Assembly: GCF_013337045.2 (NCBI RefSeq)
Contig: NZ_CP118259.1
Coordinates: 1,674,001 to 1,738,000 of the forward strand
Reading direction: 5' to 3'
Length of the DNA: 64,000 bases
DNA from: Agrobacterium vitis
Lineage (GTDB): Bacteria; Pseudomonadota; Alphaproteobacteria; Rhizobiales; Rhizobiaceae
Within the stretch, counting starts at the first letter, position 1. Every line of letters starts with the position of its first letter. Below the pieces are notes generated by a model. It saw nothing but the letters and a program-made list of their open reading frames with translations. It did not search any database and had not been told where the DNA came from. Shown piece by piece: positions 26,272 through 36,207 of this stretch. A program made the position numbers and the translations under genes.

Positions 26272-27105
26272 ATGAATATCCTGTCGCAAAACACCGCCTT
26301 TGGCGGCATGCAGGGCGTGTTTTCGCACCAGTCCGATGTCACCGGCTGCGAAATGACCTTTGCCGTCTTCGTGCCACCCCAGGCCATCACTGAAAAGCGC
26401 CCGGTGCTCTGGTATCTGTCCGGCCTGACCTGCAGCCATGCGAATGTGATGGAAAAGGGTGAGTACCGCCGGCTGGCCGCCGAACTCGGCCTGATCATCG
26501 TCTGCCCAGACACCAGCCCACGCGGCAATGACGTGCCGGATGAATTGACCAACTGGAAGATGGGCAAGGGCGCTGGCATGTATCTGAATGCCACCGAAAT
26601 GCCCTGGGCCGAACATTTCCAGATGTACAGCTACATCACCGAGGAATTGCCTGCGCTGATTGCCGAACAGTTCCGTGCCGACATGAGCCGCCAAGGCATT
26701 TTCGGCCATTCGATGGGCGGCCATGGCGCATTGACCATCGCGCTCAAACATCCCGACCGCTTCAAGAGCTGCTCTGCTTTTGCCCCAATTGTCAGCCCGC
26801 TAAAAGCCGATTGGACGCAGGATGCTTTCGAGAAATATCTTGGCCCTGACCGGTCCCTCTGGCGACAATATGATGCCTGCGCCCTGATCGAGGATGGAGC
26901 GCGCTTTCCGGAATTCCTGGTGGATCAGGGCAAGGCCGATAGTTTCCTGGAAACCGGGCTACAGCCCTGGCTACTGGAAGAGGCAGTGAAAAATACCGAT
27001 ATCGGCCTGACGCTGCGGCTGCATGAACGCTACGACCATTCCTATTATTTCATCTCGACATTCATGGACGATCACCTGCGCTGGCATGGCGAACGACTGG
27101 GCTAA
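26272..27105 (+). CDS. fghA: S-formylglutathione hydrolase
   Basis: A 277-residue esterase-D-type alpha/beta hydrolase that cleaves S-formylglutathione to formate and glutathione, the step after the dehydrogenase in glutathione-dependent formaldehyde oxidation. Ser147 in GHSMGGHG is the nucleophile; SGLTCSHANV and the C-terminal YDHSYYFI (catalytic His) are diagnostic. CAGGAG lies 10 bases before the ATG. It converges on lpxB with only 3 bases between the stop codons. Confidence 0.95.
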   Translation: MNILSQNTAFGGMQGVFSHQSDVTGCEMTFAVFVPPQAITEKRPVLWYLSGLTCSHANVMEKGEYRRLAAELGLIIVCPDTSPRGNDVPDELTNWKMGKGAGMYLNATEMPWAEHFQMYSYITEELPALIAEQFRADMSRQGIFGHSMGGHGALTIALKHPDRFKSCSAFAPIVSPLKADWTQDAFEKYLGPDRSLWRQYDACALIEDGARFPEFLVDQGKADSFLETGLQPWLLEEAVKNTDIGLTLRLHERYDHSYYFISTFMDDHLRWHGERLG

Positions 27106-27108
27106 TAA

Positions 27109-28284
27109 TCATATAATTGCGCGGGTCTTCAAAACATCCAGCACGATCTTCGCCCCCGCCTCTCCGGCGGGGATTTCCGTCTGCATTTTCTGCCAGACCA
27201 GATCGAAGCCCTCCACCATGGCTTGACGCTCCCGCGTGTCGGTAGACAGGCGCTCCATCCAGCGGGCCAGCGATGCGCCGCGCAATTGCTCGTTCAGATA
27301 TTCCGGCACCACGACATAATCGGCAATGATGCTTGGCAAGGCACCAGTCCAGGTCTTGATCCGGCTGTGCAGCAGCTTTATCAGCCAATCGGTCTTGTAG
27401 GTCGAGACAACAGGCACACCAGCCAGGCAAAGCTCCAGCAGCACCGTGCCTGAAGCTGCAATCGCCGCATCCGCCTCGGCAAAGGCGCGCCACTTTGCGT
27501 CCTCCCCGATAACCACGTCAGGCTTTTCTTCCCAATTGGCGACAGCTTCACGCACCTGACGCTCCCGCCGTGGCACGGTCGGCAGCACAAACCGCGTCGG
27601 CCCGTTGCGCTCAACGAAAATACGGGCAGCATCACGAAACACCGGAGACAGCGCCGAAATTTCCGCGCCGCGCGATCCCGGCAGCAGCATGATGGTTTTG
27701 GGCTCCTCTGCGACGGGGAGCGGACGCAGCATGCGGTCTGCTCTGCAGGCCAGCATGGCGGGGCTGGTGACCAGTCGATGACCGACAAAATGCGTTTCCG
27801 GCCCGCCAAGCCGTTGCATCACGGCTGGCTCGAACGGTAGGACGGCCAAAACACTATCGACATAGGCCAGCATCGCCTTGGCGCGGTATTCCTTCCATGC
27901 CCAGACGCTCGGGCAGACATAATTGACCACCGGCATGGTCGGGCAGGCAGCCCTCACCTTTTTTGCAACGCGATGGGTAAAATCCGGGCTGTCAACGATC
28001 AGCAGCAGATCTGGCTTGGCCGAGACAATCGCTTTGGCGGTCGTCCCGATCAATGTCAGGAAACGCGGCAGCTTGGCCAAGACCTGGGTAATGCCCATGA
28101 CCGACAATTCCGAAAAATCAAACAATGAGGTCAGGCCCTGAGCCTCCAAAGCCGGTCCGCCGACCCCGATCAAGGTGATTTCGCCGTCATGGCGCTGTTT
28201 CAGCGCCGCAATCAGATCCGCACCCAGCAAATCGCCGGAGACTTCGCCAGCAATGACTGCGATCTTCAGGGGCCGGTTTTCCAT
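27109..28284 (-). CDS. lpxB: Lipid-A-disaccharide synthase
   Basis: A 391-residue GT-19 glycosyltransferase that joins UDP-2,3-diacylglucosamine and 2,3-diacylglucosamine 1-phosphate. The typical blocks are seen: VIAGEVSGDLLGADL (about residues 10-24), GVGGPALEAQGL, NYVCPSVWAWKEYRAK and LLPGSRGAEIS, with SGTVLLELCLAGVPVV near the end. It acts at the inner face of the inner membrane. It is the last gene of the bamA-lpx block and follows lpxI after 46 bases. Confidence 0.95.
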   Translation of the reverse strand: MENRPLKIAVIAGEVSGDLLGADLIAALKQRHDGEITLIGVGGPALEAQGLTSLFDFSELSVMGITQVLAKLPRFLTLIGTTAKAIVSAKPDLLLIVDSPDFTHRVAKKVRAACPTMPVVNYVCPSVWAWKEYRAKAMLAYVDSVLAVLPFEPAVMQRLGGPETHFVGHRLVTSPAMLACRADRMLRPLPVAEEPKTIMLLPGSRGAEISALSPVFRDAARIFVERNGPTRFVLPTVPRRERQVREAVANWEEKPDVVIGEDAKWRAFAEADAAIAASGTVLLELCLAGVPVVSTYKTDWLIKLLHSRIKTWTGALPSIIADYVVVPEYLNEQLRGASLARWMERLSTDTRERQAMVEGFDLVWQKMQTEIPAGEAGAKIVLDVLKTRAII

Positions 28285-28309
28285 GCTTCATTTCCCTCAG
28301 GGCAGACCC

Positions 28310-28355
28310 AATCGGGCTTCGCCCTCATGTTTAGTCTAATCGGGCTTCGCCCTCA
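28310..28355. repeat. 18-bp direct repeat spanning the lpxI 3' end
   Basis: AATCGGGCTTCGCCCTCA occurs at 28310-28327 and 28338-28355, 28 bases apart. The second copy is inside the end of lpxI and encodes its last residues; the first lies in the lpxI-lpxB spacer. Each copy contains a small GGGC-TTC-GCCC hairpin. Confidence 0.85.
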
Positions 28356-29203
28356 GGTTCTAATTCAATACCGGAGATAAAAATACCCGCCGCATCAGCC
28401 TGTCTCAAGGTTTCCTGGCGTTGTAAAAGCAAGGCGCGTCCCGCCTGAACCGCGATCCCGGAAAGCCCGGCACGGGCTGCATTTTCAATGGTTGATTGCC
28501 CGATGGTTGGCAGGTCGGCGCGAATATCCTGCTGCGGCTTGCACAGTTTGACCAGCACGCCGCGCCGCCGCGATGAAATCCGCCCTTCGGCGCGAAGCTC
28601 GGCAACGCGCTGCAACATCCGGTCCGTGCCTTCAACACCTTCAAGAGCAACGATGCGCCCCCCGACGCTGACGGCCCCCTGGCCGACATCCAGCCGGCCC
28701 AACGCATCGGCGGCTTTGGCGGCGGCGGCAATGTCGCGCATGTCGTCATCGGTCGGTCGGGACGCACCGAGCGGCCCAAGCTCTGCAAGCAGTTGCGGCG
28801 CAATTTCATGCGCGCCCACCACCCGGCAGCCCTGCGACTCGATCAGTTGAATGACCATTTTCAGCACGGCGTCATCGCCACCCGACAACAGGGTTTTCAC
28901 CGCAAAAGGCAGTTTCACCAAAAAGCGAAGATTAACGTGTATCTCTTTGAAATTCGGACGCTTTTTAACGCCACCCGACATCACAACTCGTTTAATGCCA
29001 TGTCGTTTTATCAGGCTCGACAGCCCCGCCATGTCGCCAACCCCGATCACGGAGGACTGGAAACCCTCCCAGCGCTGGTCCGCCTCGTTTTTCAGCGGCA
29101 GGATGAAGGGATCTTCACCCGCCGCACGCGCTGCTTCGGCGACATAGACCGGCAGCATACCGCTGCCGGCAATGATGGCGAGACGCCCCTGCGGGCCGCT
29201 CAT
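28331..29203 (-). CDS. lpxI: UDP-2,3-diacylglucosamine pyrophosphatase, LpxI type (DUF1009)
   Basis: A 290-residue protein of the LpxI family, the alphaproteobacterial replacement of LpxH, which hydrolyses UDP-2,3-diacylglucosamine to lipid X and UMP. The N-terminal LAIIAGSGMLPVYVAEAA, the KRVVMSGGVKKRP segment and the C-terminal domain with GRIVALEGVEGTDRML and LVKLCKPQQDIRADLPTIG are typical. The last residues (EPEGEARLD) lie in a repeat that is also present just downstream, so the tail may vary between strains. Its start is 3 bases after the lpxA stop. Confidence 0.93.
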   Translation of the reverse strand: MSGPQGRLAIIAGSGMLPVYVAEAARAAGEDPFILPLKNEADQRWEGFQSSVIGVGDMAGLSSLIKRHGIKRVVMSGGVKKRPNFKEIHVNLRFLVKLPFAVKTLLSGGDDAVLKMVIQLIESQGCRVVGAHEIAPQLLAELGPLGASRPTDDDMRDIAAAAKAADALGRLDVGQGAVSVGGRIVALEGVEGTDRMLQRVAELRAEGRISSRRRGVLVKLCKPQQDIRADLPTIGQSTIENAARAGLSGIAVQAGRALLLQRQETLRQADAAGIFISGIELEPEGEARLD

Positions 29204-29206
29204 CCC

Positions 29207-30022
29207 TCAGCTCTTGCCACGGAACGGCGACGAGAGCGCCCGGTCGCTTTCGGCAACAATGAAATCCAGGATTTCAATGACCTCGGCGCAATCGGCAAAC
29301 TCTTCGCGAATGGCCGCAGCCTTTTCACGAATGGCACCTTCTTCATCGAACAATGCTTTATAGGCCTTACGGACTCGGTGAATGGTGGCGCGTTCCACTC
29401 CGGCCCGGGTCATGCCGACCACATTCAATCCACCCAGCAGGCCTGGATTACCGTTCAGCATGCCATAGGGAATGACATCGTAGCTGCACGCCGTCAGCCC
29501 GCCGATAAAGGCCTGCCGCCCGATACGGGTAAACTGGTGAACGGCGGAGCCGCCACCAAGGATAGCCCGATCACCGATTTTGACATGGCCAGCCAACATC
29601 ACGTTGTTGGATAGAATGATATGATTGCCGAGCTGGCAATCATGCGCCACATGCGAATTGGCGAGGAACAGATTGTTGCTGCCGACCACCGTGTGTCCGC
29701 CACCCTCTACCGTGCCGCAATTGATCGTCACGCCTTCACGCATCGTGCAATTGTCGCCGATGGTCAAGGTTGTCTGTTCGCCTGCATGATGGATGCTCTG
29801 TGGCTCGCCACCGATCACCGCATTGGGAAATATCCGGCTATTCTTGCCGACAGTGGTTTTTCCCGTCAGCACCACATGCGACATAAACTCAGCACCATCG
29901 CCCAACACGACCTTGGGACCGATATGGCAGAACGGTCCTATCGTCACATTTTCCCCGATAACCGCGCCATCTTCGATGACACTGGAAGGATGAATGCGGG
30001 CACTGGCTGGAATAACGGTCAT
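29207..30022 (-). CDS. lpxA: UDP-N-acetylglucosamine O-acyltransferase
   Basis: A 271-residue left-handed beta-helix acyltransferase (hexapeptide repeats about 10-190, e.g. [15 protein letters not shown]) with a helical C-terminal domain. It attaches 3-hydroxyacyl chains from ACP to UDP-GlcNAc, the first step of lipid A synthesis. The catalytic histidine is in the [11 protein letters not shown] segment. The length matches LpxA. It overlaps fabZ by 4 bases. Confidence 0.95.
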   Translation of the reverse strand: MTVIPASARIHPSSVIEDGAVIGENVTIGPFCHIGPKVVLGDGAEFMSHVVLTGKTTVGKNSRIFPNAVIGGEPQSIHHAGEQTTLTIGDNCTMREGVTINCGTVEGGGHTVVGSNNLFLANSHVAHDCQLGNHIILSNNVMLAGHVKIGDRAILGGGSAVHQFTRIGRQAFIGGLTACSYDVIPYGMLNGNPGLLGGLNVVGMTRAGVERATIHRVRKAYKALFDEEGAIREKAAAIREEFADCAEVIEILDFIVAESDRALSSPFRGKS

Positions 30023-30483
30023 TGGGCTTCCTTATTGACGATCATTGCCCCGATATCGGCTTCTGCGACAAGCGCACCATCCACCTTGGCATCGCAGTGG
30101 AACTTCCACACATTACCGCGCTGTTTCTGCTTGGTGACGTGGAACTCCACACGGTCGCCCGGCACAACGGGCTTGCGGAACCTGGCATTGTCGATCGTCA
30201 TGAAATAAACGAGATCGCCAGCAGTTCCGGCCTTGCGTGCACAGATAGCCCCTGCCGTCTGCGCCATGCCTTCAATCAGCAGCACGCCTGGCATGATCGG
30301 CTGCTCGGGAAAATGTCCGGTAAACTGTGGTTCATTTGCAGTTACATTTTTGATGCCGATGGCCGCATTGTCGCCATCGATATCGATGATGCGATCCACC
30401 AGCAGGAAGGGATAGCGATGCGGCAGGAGCTTCATGATCTCCAGAATATCCGCACGTCCCAACTCTTTCTGCTCAACGGTCAT
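30019..30483 (-). CDS. fabZ: 3-hydroxyacyl-[acyl-carrier-protein] dehydratase
   Basis: A 154-residue hot-dog-fold dehydratase of fatty acid elongation. Catalytic residues are His57 ([12 protein letters not shown]) and Glu71 (LLIEGMAQ). The N-terminal [14 protein letters not shown] is typical. It overlaps lpxD upstream and lpxA downstream by 4 bases each, so translation is coupled; the shared hydroxyacyl-ACP pool explains the link with lipid A genes. Confidence 0.96.
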   Translation of the reverse strand: MTVEQKELGRADILEIMKLLPHRYPFLLVDRIIDIDGDNAAIGIKNVTANEPQFTGHFPEQPIMPGVLLIEGMAQTAGAICARKAGTAGDLVYFMTIDNARFRKPVVPGDRVEFHVTKQKQRGNVWKFHCDAKVDGALVAEADIGAMIVNKEAQ

Positions 30484-31547
30484 TTCTGCCCCTTTCCAAC
30501 CTTCGACTTGCCTTCAGACCGTCCCATGATCTGGGCGCAATCCCTGAGAAAATCCCCAAGCGGACGTGCCGGAATACCACCGAATTTCTCGCCCGGCGGA
30601 AGATCGCCAATAACACCGCTCATCGCGGCAATTTGAACACCGTCACCTATCTTGATATGGCCGTTAACGCCAGAGCCACCACCAATCAATACGCCATCGC
30701 CAATCACCGTGCTGCCGGCAATGCCAACCTGGGCAACGATGCCGCAATGGCGGCCGATGCGCACGTTGTGAGCGATCTGGACCTGATTGTCGATCTTGGT
30801 TCCTTCGCCGATGACAGTGTCATCCATCGTCCCGCGGTCAATCGTCGTATTGGCGCCGATTTCCACATTGTCCTGGATGATCACCCGTCCGATCTGCACG
30901 ATTTTCACCATGCCGCGCGGGCCTGGCGCATAGCCAAAACCATCCTGGCCGATGCGTGCCCCGTTATGGATGATAACGCCATTGCCGATATAGCTAGCAA
31001 TAATACTGGTGCCTGCGGCAATCGAACAATCGCGACCGATCTTGACACCACGGCCAATCACTGCGCCCGCGCCAATCAGACTGCCAGCGCCGATTTCCAC
31101 ATCCGCACCAATCACCGCCATTGGCTCGACCACAACTCCGTCCTCAAGACGGGCTGTCGGATCGACAAAGGCCGCAGGGGAAATATCGGGAGCGCCTGGC
31201 CGAGCCACAGGCAAAGGCTGTTTGCCATCCGGATGCAGAAACTGCCCTGCAAGGGCAAAAGCCGCATGCGGGTTTTTGATCAACAGGACCGGAATATGCT
31301 CAGGGATCAGCGATCGCAACGCGGCGTCACAGAGAATCGCGCCAGCATCGCAGGTTTCGAGTTCGGCTTTGTTGCGCCTCGACAGGATATAGCAAATATC
31401 GCCCGGCTTTGCCCGATAGACCGGTGCCACCGAACGAATGACGCGGTCACCCGCTTCATCCTGTAACAGTTCCGCCCCAAGACGGTCCGCCAGTTCTTTC
31501 AAACTGACGCCCGCGTGGGGCGGATAAAAAGTTTCATGCTCCATCAC
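30480..31547 (-). CDS. lpxD: UDP-3-O-acylglucosamine N-acyltransferase
   Basis: A 355-residue enzyme with an N-terminal uridine-binding domain (about 1-105) and a left-handed beta-helix (about 115-320) rich in hexapeptides such as [16 protein letters not shown], then a short helical tail. It adds the amide-linked acyl chain during lipid A synthesis. The catalytic His lies in the [13 protein letters not shown] region. Follows bamA after a 48-base gap. Confidence 0.95.
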   Translation of the reverse strand: MMEHETFYPPHAGVSLKELADRLGAELLQDEAGDRVIRSVAPVYRAKPGDICYILSRRNKAELETCDAGAILCDAALRSLIPEHIPVLLIKNPHAAFALAGQFLHPDGKQPLPVARPGAPDISPAAFVDPTARLEDGVVVEPMAVIGADVEIGAGSLIGAGAVIGRGVKIGRDCSIAAGTSIIASYIGNGVIIHNGARIGQDGFGYAPGPRGMVKIVQIGRVIIQDNVEIGANTTIDRGTMDDTVIGEGTKIDNQVQIAHNVRIGRHCGIVAQVGIAGSTVIGDGVLIGGGSGVNGHIKIGDGVQIAAMSGVIGDLPPGEKFGGIPARPLGDFLRDCAQIMGRSEGKSKVGKGQK

Positions 31548-31595
31548 ACCAATGTCCCAGACGAGTGAGTTTGTCTGAGGTTCGGACTATAGAAA

Positions 31596-33932
31596 TCAGA
31601 ACTGGTTCGCAATGGAGAATCGGAACTGCTGCACCTTGTCGTAATCTTCCTTGAGGATAGGCTGTGCGTAATCGAAGCGCAGCGGACCGAAAGGAGATGC
31701 CCAGACGATACCGGCACCAACAGATGCACGCCATGCCATATCTGTGCCCTGTGCTCCAGCACTGTTCTTCACTTCATTACCGTAAAGCGTACCGGCATCC
31801 GAGAAGACAGCGATGCGGAAGCCTGCATCCTGCGGAACGCCTGGAATAGGCATGCTCGCTTCAGCAGAAGCGGTGAAGTAGGTGGTGCCACCCAGGGAGT
31901 CGTCGTTGCTGTTCGGCATACGAACACCAATACCATTGTTCTCAAAGCCGCGGATTTCCTTACCGCCGATCTGGAACTGGTCGAAGACATTCAGGTTGTC
32001 GCCTGTAGCCATAACATGGCCGGCGCCGGCAGAAAGCGATCCGATAATATCATGTTCGTCCGACAGGCTCTTGAAGATACGGGCCTTACCATAGAGCTTG
32101 TAGTACTCGGAATCGCCACCGAGACCAGCAAACTCGTGGGTGAAGGTCGCATAGATGCCTTCGTGCGGCAGATTGCGATCATCCAGCGTGTTATAGGTAA
32201 AGGTCTGCGAAATCGAAGACACGACCCATGGGCTGCCGTTGATGAGGTCCTGATAGGGCTGCGAAAGTGACGTGGTCCAGTCGTCGACGCCCTTGTACTT
32301 GATCTGCTTGTACGTGTAGCGGAACGTCGTTGCCAGATCTTCAGTAATCGGCGCAGTGACGCGCAGAGTACCACCTTGTTCGTTGTAATCGTAATAGTCG
32401 TTGCTGCTCGTGCTGCTCTTGAACAGGTCAAAACCAACAGCGAGGCGGTAGCCGAGGAAGTAGGGCTCCGTGAACGACAGATTGTAGGTCTGGCTGTCAT
32501 CCGTACCGGCACCAGCCGCTATACGGATATACTGACCGCGACCGAGGAAGTTCTTTTCTTCCACCGACGCTTCGAGGATCAGGCCATCGCCACCAACGGA
32601 GTAGCCAGCGCCGATACCGAACGAGCCGGTCGACTGGTCTTCAACATTGACGACAATGATGACGCGGTCTGGCGCACTGCCCTGAGCCGTTGTGATATTA
32701 ACCGAGCTAAAATAGCCCAGCGCTTCAAGACGGCGCTTAGCGCGGGTAATGACTTCCTGGTTGAAAGCGTCACCTTCGCTGATATCGAATTCGCGGCGGA
32801 TGACGTAATCGCGGGTGCGGGTGTTGCCCTTGACCTCGATGCGCTCGACATAGGCGCGCTCGCCCTGATCGACCATATAGGTGACGCCAATCGTGCCATT
32901 GCCCATATCGCGATTGCCGCGCGGAACAACACGGGCAAACGGATAACCCTTGGCGGAAACACGCTGCTGGATTGCTTCCATCGACTTCTGGATTTCGCGA
33001 GCGCTGTAGACGCCGCCCGGCGACGTCGTCACGAGACCCTTCAACTCAGTCGGGTCCACGCCTTCAACAGAGCTTTCGACATTGATGTCGGAGAATTTGT
33101 AACGCTGACCTTCGTCAACCGTGATGTTGACGGTATATTCGTTGGTCTGCTCGTTAAGCGCGGCATCCGAAGACGTGATCCGGAAATCGGCATAACCATG
33201 ATTGTAATAGAACTGACGCAGAGCTTCCTCGTCAGCCTTCAACTTATCGTCGTTATAGACATCCTTACGGGTCAGGAACGACAAAGGATTGGATTTCTTG
33301 GTGGTGATAACAGCCGCAAGGCGGCTATCGCCATAGGCGTGATTGCCGACGAAGTTGATGGCAGCGATTTTGGTACGATCACCTTCATTGACGATAAAGG
33401 CGAGATTGACGCGGCCTGGACCAACCGGCGCGGTCTGAGTAGTCACTTCGACTTCACTGCGGCCGATGGCGGCATAGGCCTGCTTGATGCGGGCAATATC
33501 AGCCTGGATGAGTTCCTGGCTATAAGGACCGAGCGGCTGAGTCTGGACAACCGTCGACAGCTTGTCGTCTTTGATCTTCCGGTTGCCGTTGAACACGACC
33601 TGGTTGACCAACTGGTTCTCGTTGACCGTAACCACCAGCGCGCTGCCGGAAACCGAAATCTTCACATCGGAAAAATAACCCGTGGCGTAAAGACGCTTCA
33701 CCGAATCGTCGATGTCGGAATTGGAAAAGGCCTTTCCAGGCTGGATCGTCAAGTTGGAACGAACAGCCTCCGTCCCGACACGCGTCGCGCCACGCACATC
33801 AATCCGCTGGATCAACGCCGCATTGGCAACAGAGGCAGATGCCACAACTGCGAGGCCTGCACTTAACGAAACTACACCAGCAGACAGCGCAATCGCTGAC
33901 ACCGCGTTCAAAAACTTTGAACCAGCCTTCAT
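31596..33932 (-). CDS. bamA: Outer membrane protein assembly factor BamA
   Basis: A 778-residue outer-membrane protein: signal peptide (about 1-34, SAIALSAGVVSLSAGLAV), five POTRA domains (about 35-425; the first begins IQRIDVRGATRVG) and a C-terminal beta-barrel with the family's VRGFENNGIG-like loop (EIRGFENNGIG) and a final FSIANQF, whose terminal Phe is the assembly signal. It inserts barrel proteins in the outer membrane. The start was set at 33932 to begin with the signal peptide; a longer frame to 34022 lacks signal character. Confidence 0.96.
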   Translation of the reverse strand: MKAGSKFLNAVSAIALSAGVVSLSAGLAVVASASVANAALIQRIDVRGATRVGTEAVRSNLTIQPGKAFSNSDIDDSVKRLYATGYFSDVKISVSGSALVVTVNENQLVNQVVFNGNRKIKDDKLSTVVQTQPLGPYSQELIQADIARIKQAYAAIGRSEVEVTTQTAPVGPGRVNLAFIVNEGDRTKIAAINFVGNHAYGDSRLAAVITTKKSNPLSFLTRKDVYNDDKLKADEEALRQFYYNHGYADFRITSSDAALNEQTNEYTVNITVDEGQRYKFSDINVESSVEGVDPTELKGLVTTSPGGVYSAREIQKSMEAIQQRVSAKGYPFARVVPRGNRDMGNGTIGVTYMVDQGERAYVERIEVKGNTRTRDYVIRREFDISEGDAFNQEVITRAKRRLEALGYFSSVNITTAQGSAPDRVIIVVNVEDQSTGSFGIGAGYSVGGDGLILEASVEEKNFLGRGQYIRIAAGAGTDDSQTYNLSFTEPYFLGYRLAVGFDLFKSSTSSNDYYDYNEQGGTLRVTAPITEDLATTFRYTYKQIKYKGVDDWTTSLSQPYQDLINGSPWVVSSISQTFTYNTLDDRNLPHEGIYATFTHEFAGLGGDSEYYKLYGKARIFKSLSDEHDIIGSLSAGAGHVMATGDNLNVFDQFQIGGKEIRGFENNGIGVRMPNSNDDSLGGTTYFTASAEASMPIPGVPQDAGFRIAVFSDAGTLYGNEVKNSAGAQGTDMAWRASVGAGIVWASPFGPLRFDYAQPILKEDYDKVQQFRFSIANQF

Positions 33933-34049
33933 GTGAACTTCTAACCTTTTTTCCGTTGTCCCTCGGTCTTTAAACCGACTCCGGTCCGTTGGTGGTTTTA
34001 ACCGCTTTTGCTCTACAAGCAAGACCAGTGGTTAATTTCCATTTACTTC

Positions 34050-34089
34050 GTTTCAACACGTGGCGTATTCGCCACTACCAAGTTGAAAC
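34050..34089 (-). repeat. Nested perfect inverted repeat between rseP and bamA
   Basis: GTTTCAAC (34050-34057) pairs with GTTGAAAC (34082-34089), and inside it GTGGCG (34060-34065) pairs with CGCCAC (34070-34075) around a TATT loop. It can form a stable hairpin in the rseP-bamA transcript, but no T run follows it, so it is not a standard terminator. Confidence 0.7.
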
Positions 34090-34126
34090 ATCGTAAACAA
34101 ATCCTTATCATCAATGCAAGAACCAC

Positions 34127-35248
34127 TCAGCCAATCAACCGGCTGATATCGTTCCATGTAGCGAACACCATCAGCGACAGAATCATGACCATCCCTACCT
34201 TGAACGCGATTTCCTGCGCACCGGCACTGACTGGTTTTCCACGTACTGCTTCTAGCGCATAGAGGATTAAATGGCCGCCATCAAGCACCGGAACCGGCAT
34301 AAGGTTCAGTAACCCAATGGAAACCGACAAAACTGCCGCCAATTGCAGCAAAGCCACAACACCAAGTGTCGCAACCTGACCAGACGCCTGCGCGACCCTG
34401 ATAGGTCCCCCCAGCTGATCGGCATTCATCCGCCCAGCAAACAGGTTGGCCAGATAATCATAGGTGCCGGTGACGATATTCCAGGTCTGTTCGACACCGG
34501 CACGGACCGAATCGATAGCCCCTAGTTTTTCCACACGAAAATTGCCGCTGGCAGCCGTAGTCATAATGCCGATCTGGCCCACTTCCATTTTGTTGCCAAA
34601 ACGGTCGGTGGTTTCGGTCCGGCGCGGCGTCATCGATAGATCCACCTGGGATTCACCACGCTTGACGGTGACGACGATTGGCACAAGCGGGCGAACACTC
34701 ACATAGCGGACCACATCGTCGAAGGTCTTGACGCTGCTGCCATCGAGCGCCACCAGGATGTCTCCCGGCTGCACACCGGCTTCAGCCGCCGCGCTCGCAG
34801 GCTTGACCTCTGCCACGACAGGATCGGAAACGGGCTTTCCATAAAGGCTGAAGGTTACCGAAAAAATTAAAATTGCCAGCAGGAAATTAGCAATTGGCCC
34901 AGCGGCAACGGTGGCTGCCCTTTTCCACAATTTTGCGCCGTTCAGTGTGCGGGCGCGGTCCTCAGGGCTCAGCGCCTCAAACTCAGCGGTATCTGTCTTG
35001 CTGGACGCATCGGCATCACCGAAGAAGCGCACATAGCCACCCAAGGGAATGGCGCTCAGTTTCCAGCGCGTGCCGTGGCGGTCATTGAAGCCGATCAGTT
35101 CCGGACCAAATCCCAGAGAGAATGCGAGAATCCTGATGCCCGACCAGCGCCCAACCAGATAATGGCCCATTTCATGCACGAAAACGATCAGCGACAGGAC
35201 CAGAACGAAGGGAATGATATAACCCGTCAGGAAACCGATAACAGCCAT
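34127..35248 (-). CDS. rseP: RIP metalloprotease RseP (site-2 protease family)
   Basis: A 373-residue inner-membrane zinc protease. The metal-binding HEMGH is at residues 25-29 in the first helix, and the second ligand motif LDGGHL is near residue 320. One PDZ domain (about 125-200) lies between the membrane segments. It cuts anti-sigma factors and signal-peptide remnants within the membrane. The single PDZ domain and the order cdsA-rseP-bamA are typical for alphaproteobacteria. Confidence 0.94.
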   Translation of the reverse strand: MAVIGFLTGYIIPFVLVLSLIVFVHEMGHYLVGRWSGIRILAFSLGFGPELIGFNDRHGTRWKLSAIPLGGYVRFFGDADASSKTDTAEFEALSPEDRARTLNGAKLWKRAATVAAGPIANFLLAILIFSVTFSLYGKPVSDPVVAEVKPASAAAEAGVQPGDILVALDGSSVKTFDDVVRYVSVRPLVPIVVTVKRGESQVDLSMTPRRTETTDRFGNKMEVGQIGIMTTAASGNFRVEKLGAIDSVRAGVEQTWNIVTGTYDYLANLFAGRMNADQLGGPIRVAQASGQVATLGVVALLQLAAVLSVSIGLLNLMPVPVLDGGHLILYALEAVRGKPVSAGAQEIAFKVGMVMILSLMVFATWNDISRLIG

Positions 35249-35358
35249 AGGACGCCCTTCTCATATACTCGCTTTACCTATGCGCCAGATTGGCACCGCC
35301 GTAAAGCATACACATCACCACCGGCGATGGCAGAAACCGACCGACAGTCAAACGAATG

Positions 35359-36201
35359 TCAGTGACCGGCGAAATCGAACAACAGTCCGCCAACCGAATC
35401 GGTCACTCCGTTGTTGATCGCAGCAACAGCCATAGCAATCATAAATGCCGCGAAGCTTGCGGTCGCCAGCCCGTCGACCCGATCCATCACACCGCCGTGG
35501 CCGGGTATCAGATGACTGGAATCCTTGGCGCCGCAGCGGCGCTTGACGAAGGATTCAAACAGGTCTCCCATTTGGCTACAAATTGACAAGACCAGCGCCA
35601 GCGCAGGTATCCACCAGCCATAGACCGTGAAATAGGATGCCGTCACAGCATACCCGCCGATGATGGCCGCCACGGTGCCGCCGATGGCGCCGGACCAGGT
35701 CTTGCCGGGCGATATGCGGGGCGCCAGCTTCGGGCCACCGAGCGTGCGCCCGACGAAATAGGCGAAAATATCCGTGCTCCAGACAATGACGAAGACAAAA
35801 AGCATGGCGACAAAGCCGATGGCATCATCATCGCGAATGGACGCCAAAGTGACGATACAGGCTCCGGCATAAAATACGCCACCGGCAAGCCACCAGGACC
35901 AGCGACGCAAAAATGTAAGGAAAACCAGCGTCAGTGTGAACCCGGAAAGCAAGGGGAGACTTAAAGAGGTATCGCCCGCCACAACATTGCCGGCAATGAC
36001 CGCAACCGAAAGCCAGCCGATGGCAAGACCGCGGATACTGACCTCGCCGAGCCGGGTCATCGTCGACCATTCCCAGAACACGGCAAGGCCGATGACGGCG
36101 GCGAGCCCCCGGAAAGGCAGGTCACCGGTCCAGGTGGCGGCAAGCACCACCGCGACCATGACGATGGAAGACAAGATACGGAGCCTGAGTTCTCTGGTCA
36201 T
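35359..36201 (-). CDS. cdsA: Phosphatidate cytidylyltransferase
   Basis: A 280-residue polytopic membrane enzyme making CDP-diacylglycerol from phosphatidate and CTP. The CdsA signature is complete near residues 205-243: SQMGDLFESFVKRR, AKDSSHLIPGHGG and DRVDGL. About eight hydrophobic segments. It starts 6 bases after the uppS stop. Confidence 0.95.
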   Translation of the reverse strand: MTRELRLRILSSIVMVAVVLAATWTGDLPFRGLAAVIGLAVFWEWSTMTRLGEVSIRGLAIGWLSVAVIAGNVVAGDTSLSLPLLSGFTLTLVFLTFLRRWSWWLAGGVFYAGACIVTLASIRDDDAIGFVAMLFVFVIVWSTDIFAYFVGRTLGGPKLAPRISPGKTWSGAIGGTVAAIIGGYAVTASYFTVYGWWIPALALVLSICSQMGDLFESFVKRRCGAKDSSHLIPGHGGVMDRVDGLATASFAAFMIAMAVAAINNGVTDSVGGLLFDFAGH

Positions 36202-36207
36202 GGCCGG

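Noticed and set aside
32376..33866. 496-codon plus-strand frame
   Set aside because: It is antisense to bamA, whose family match is complete; the long frame comes from codon bias.
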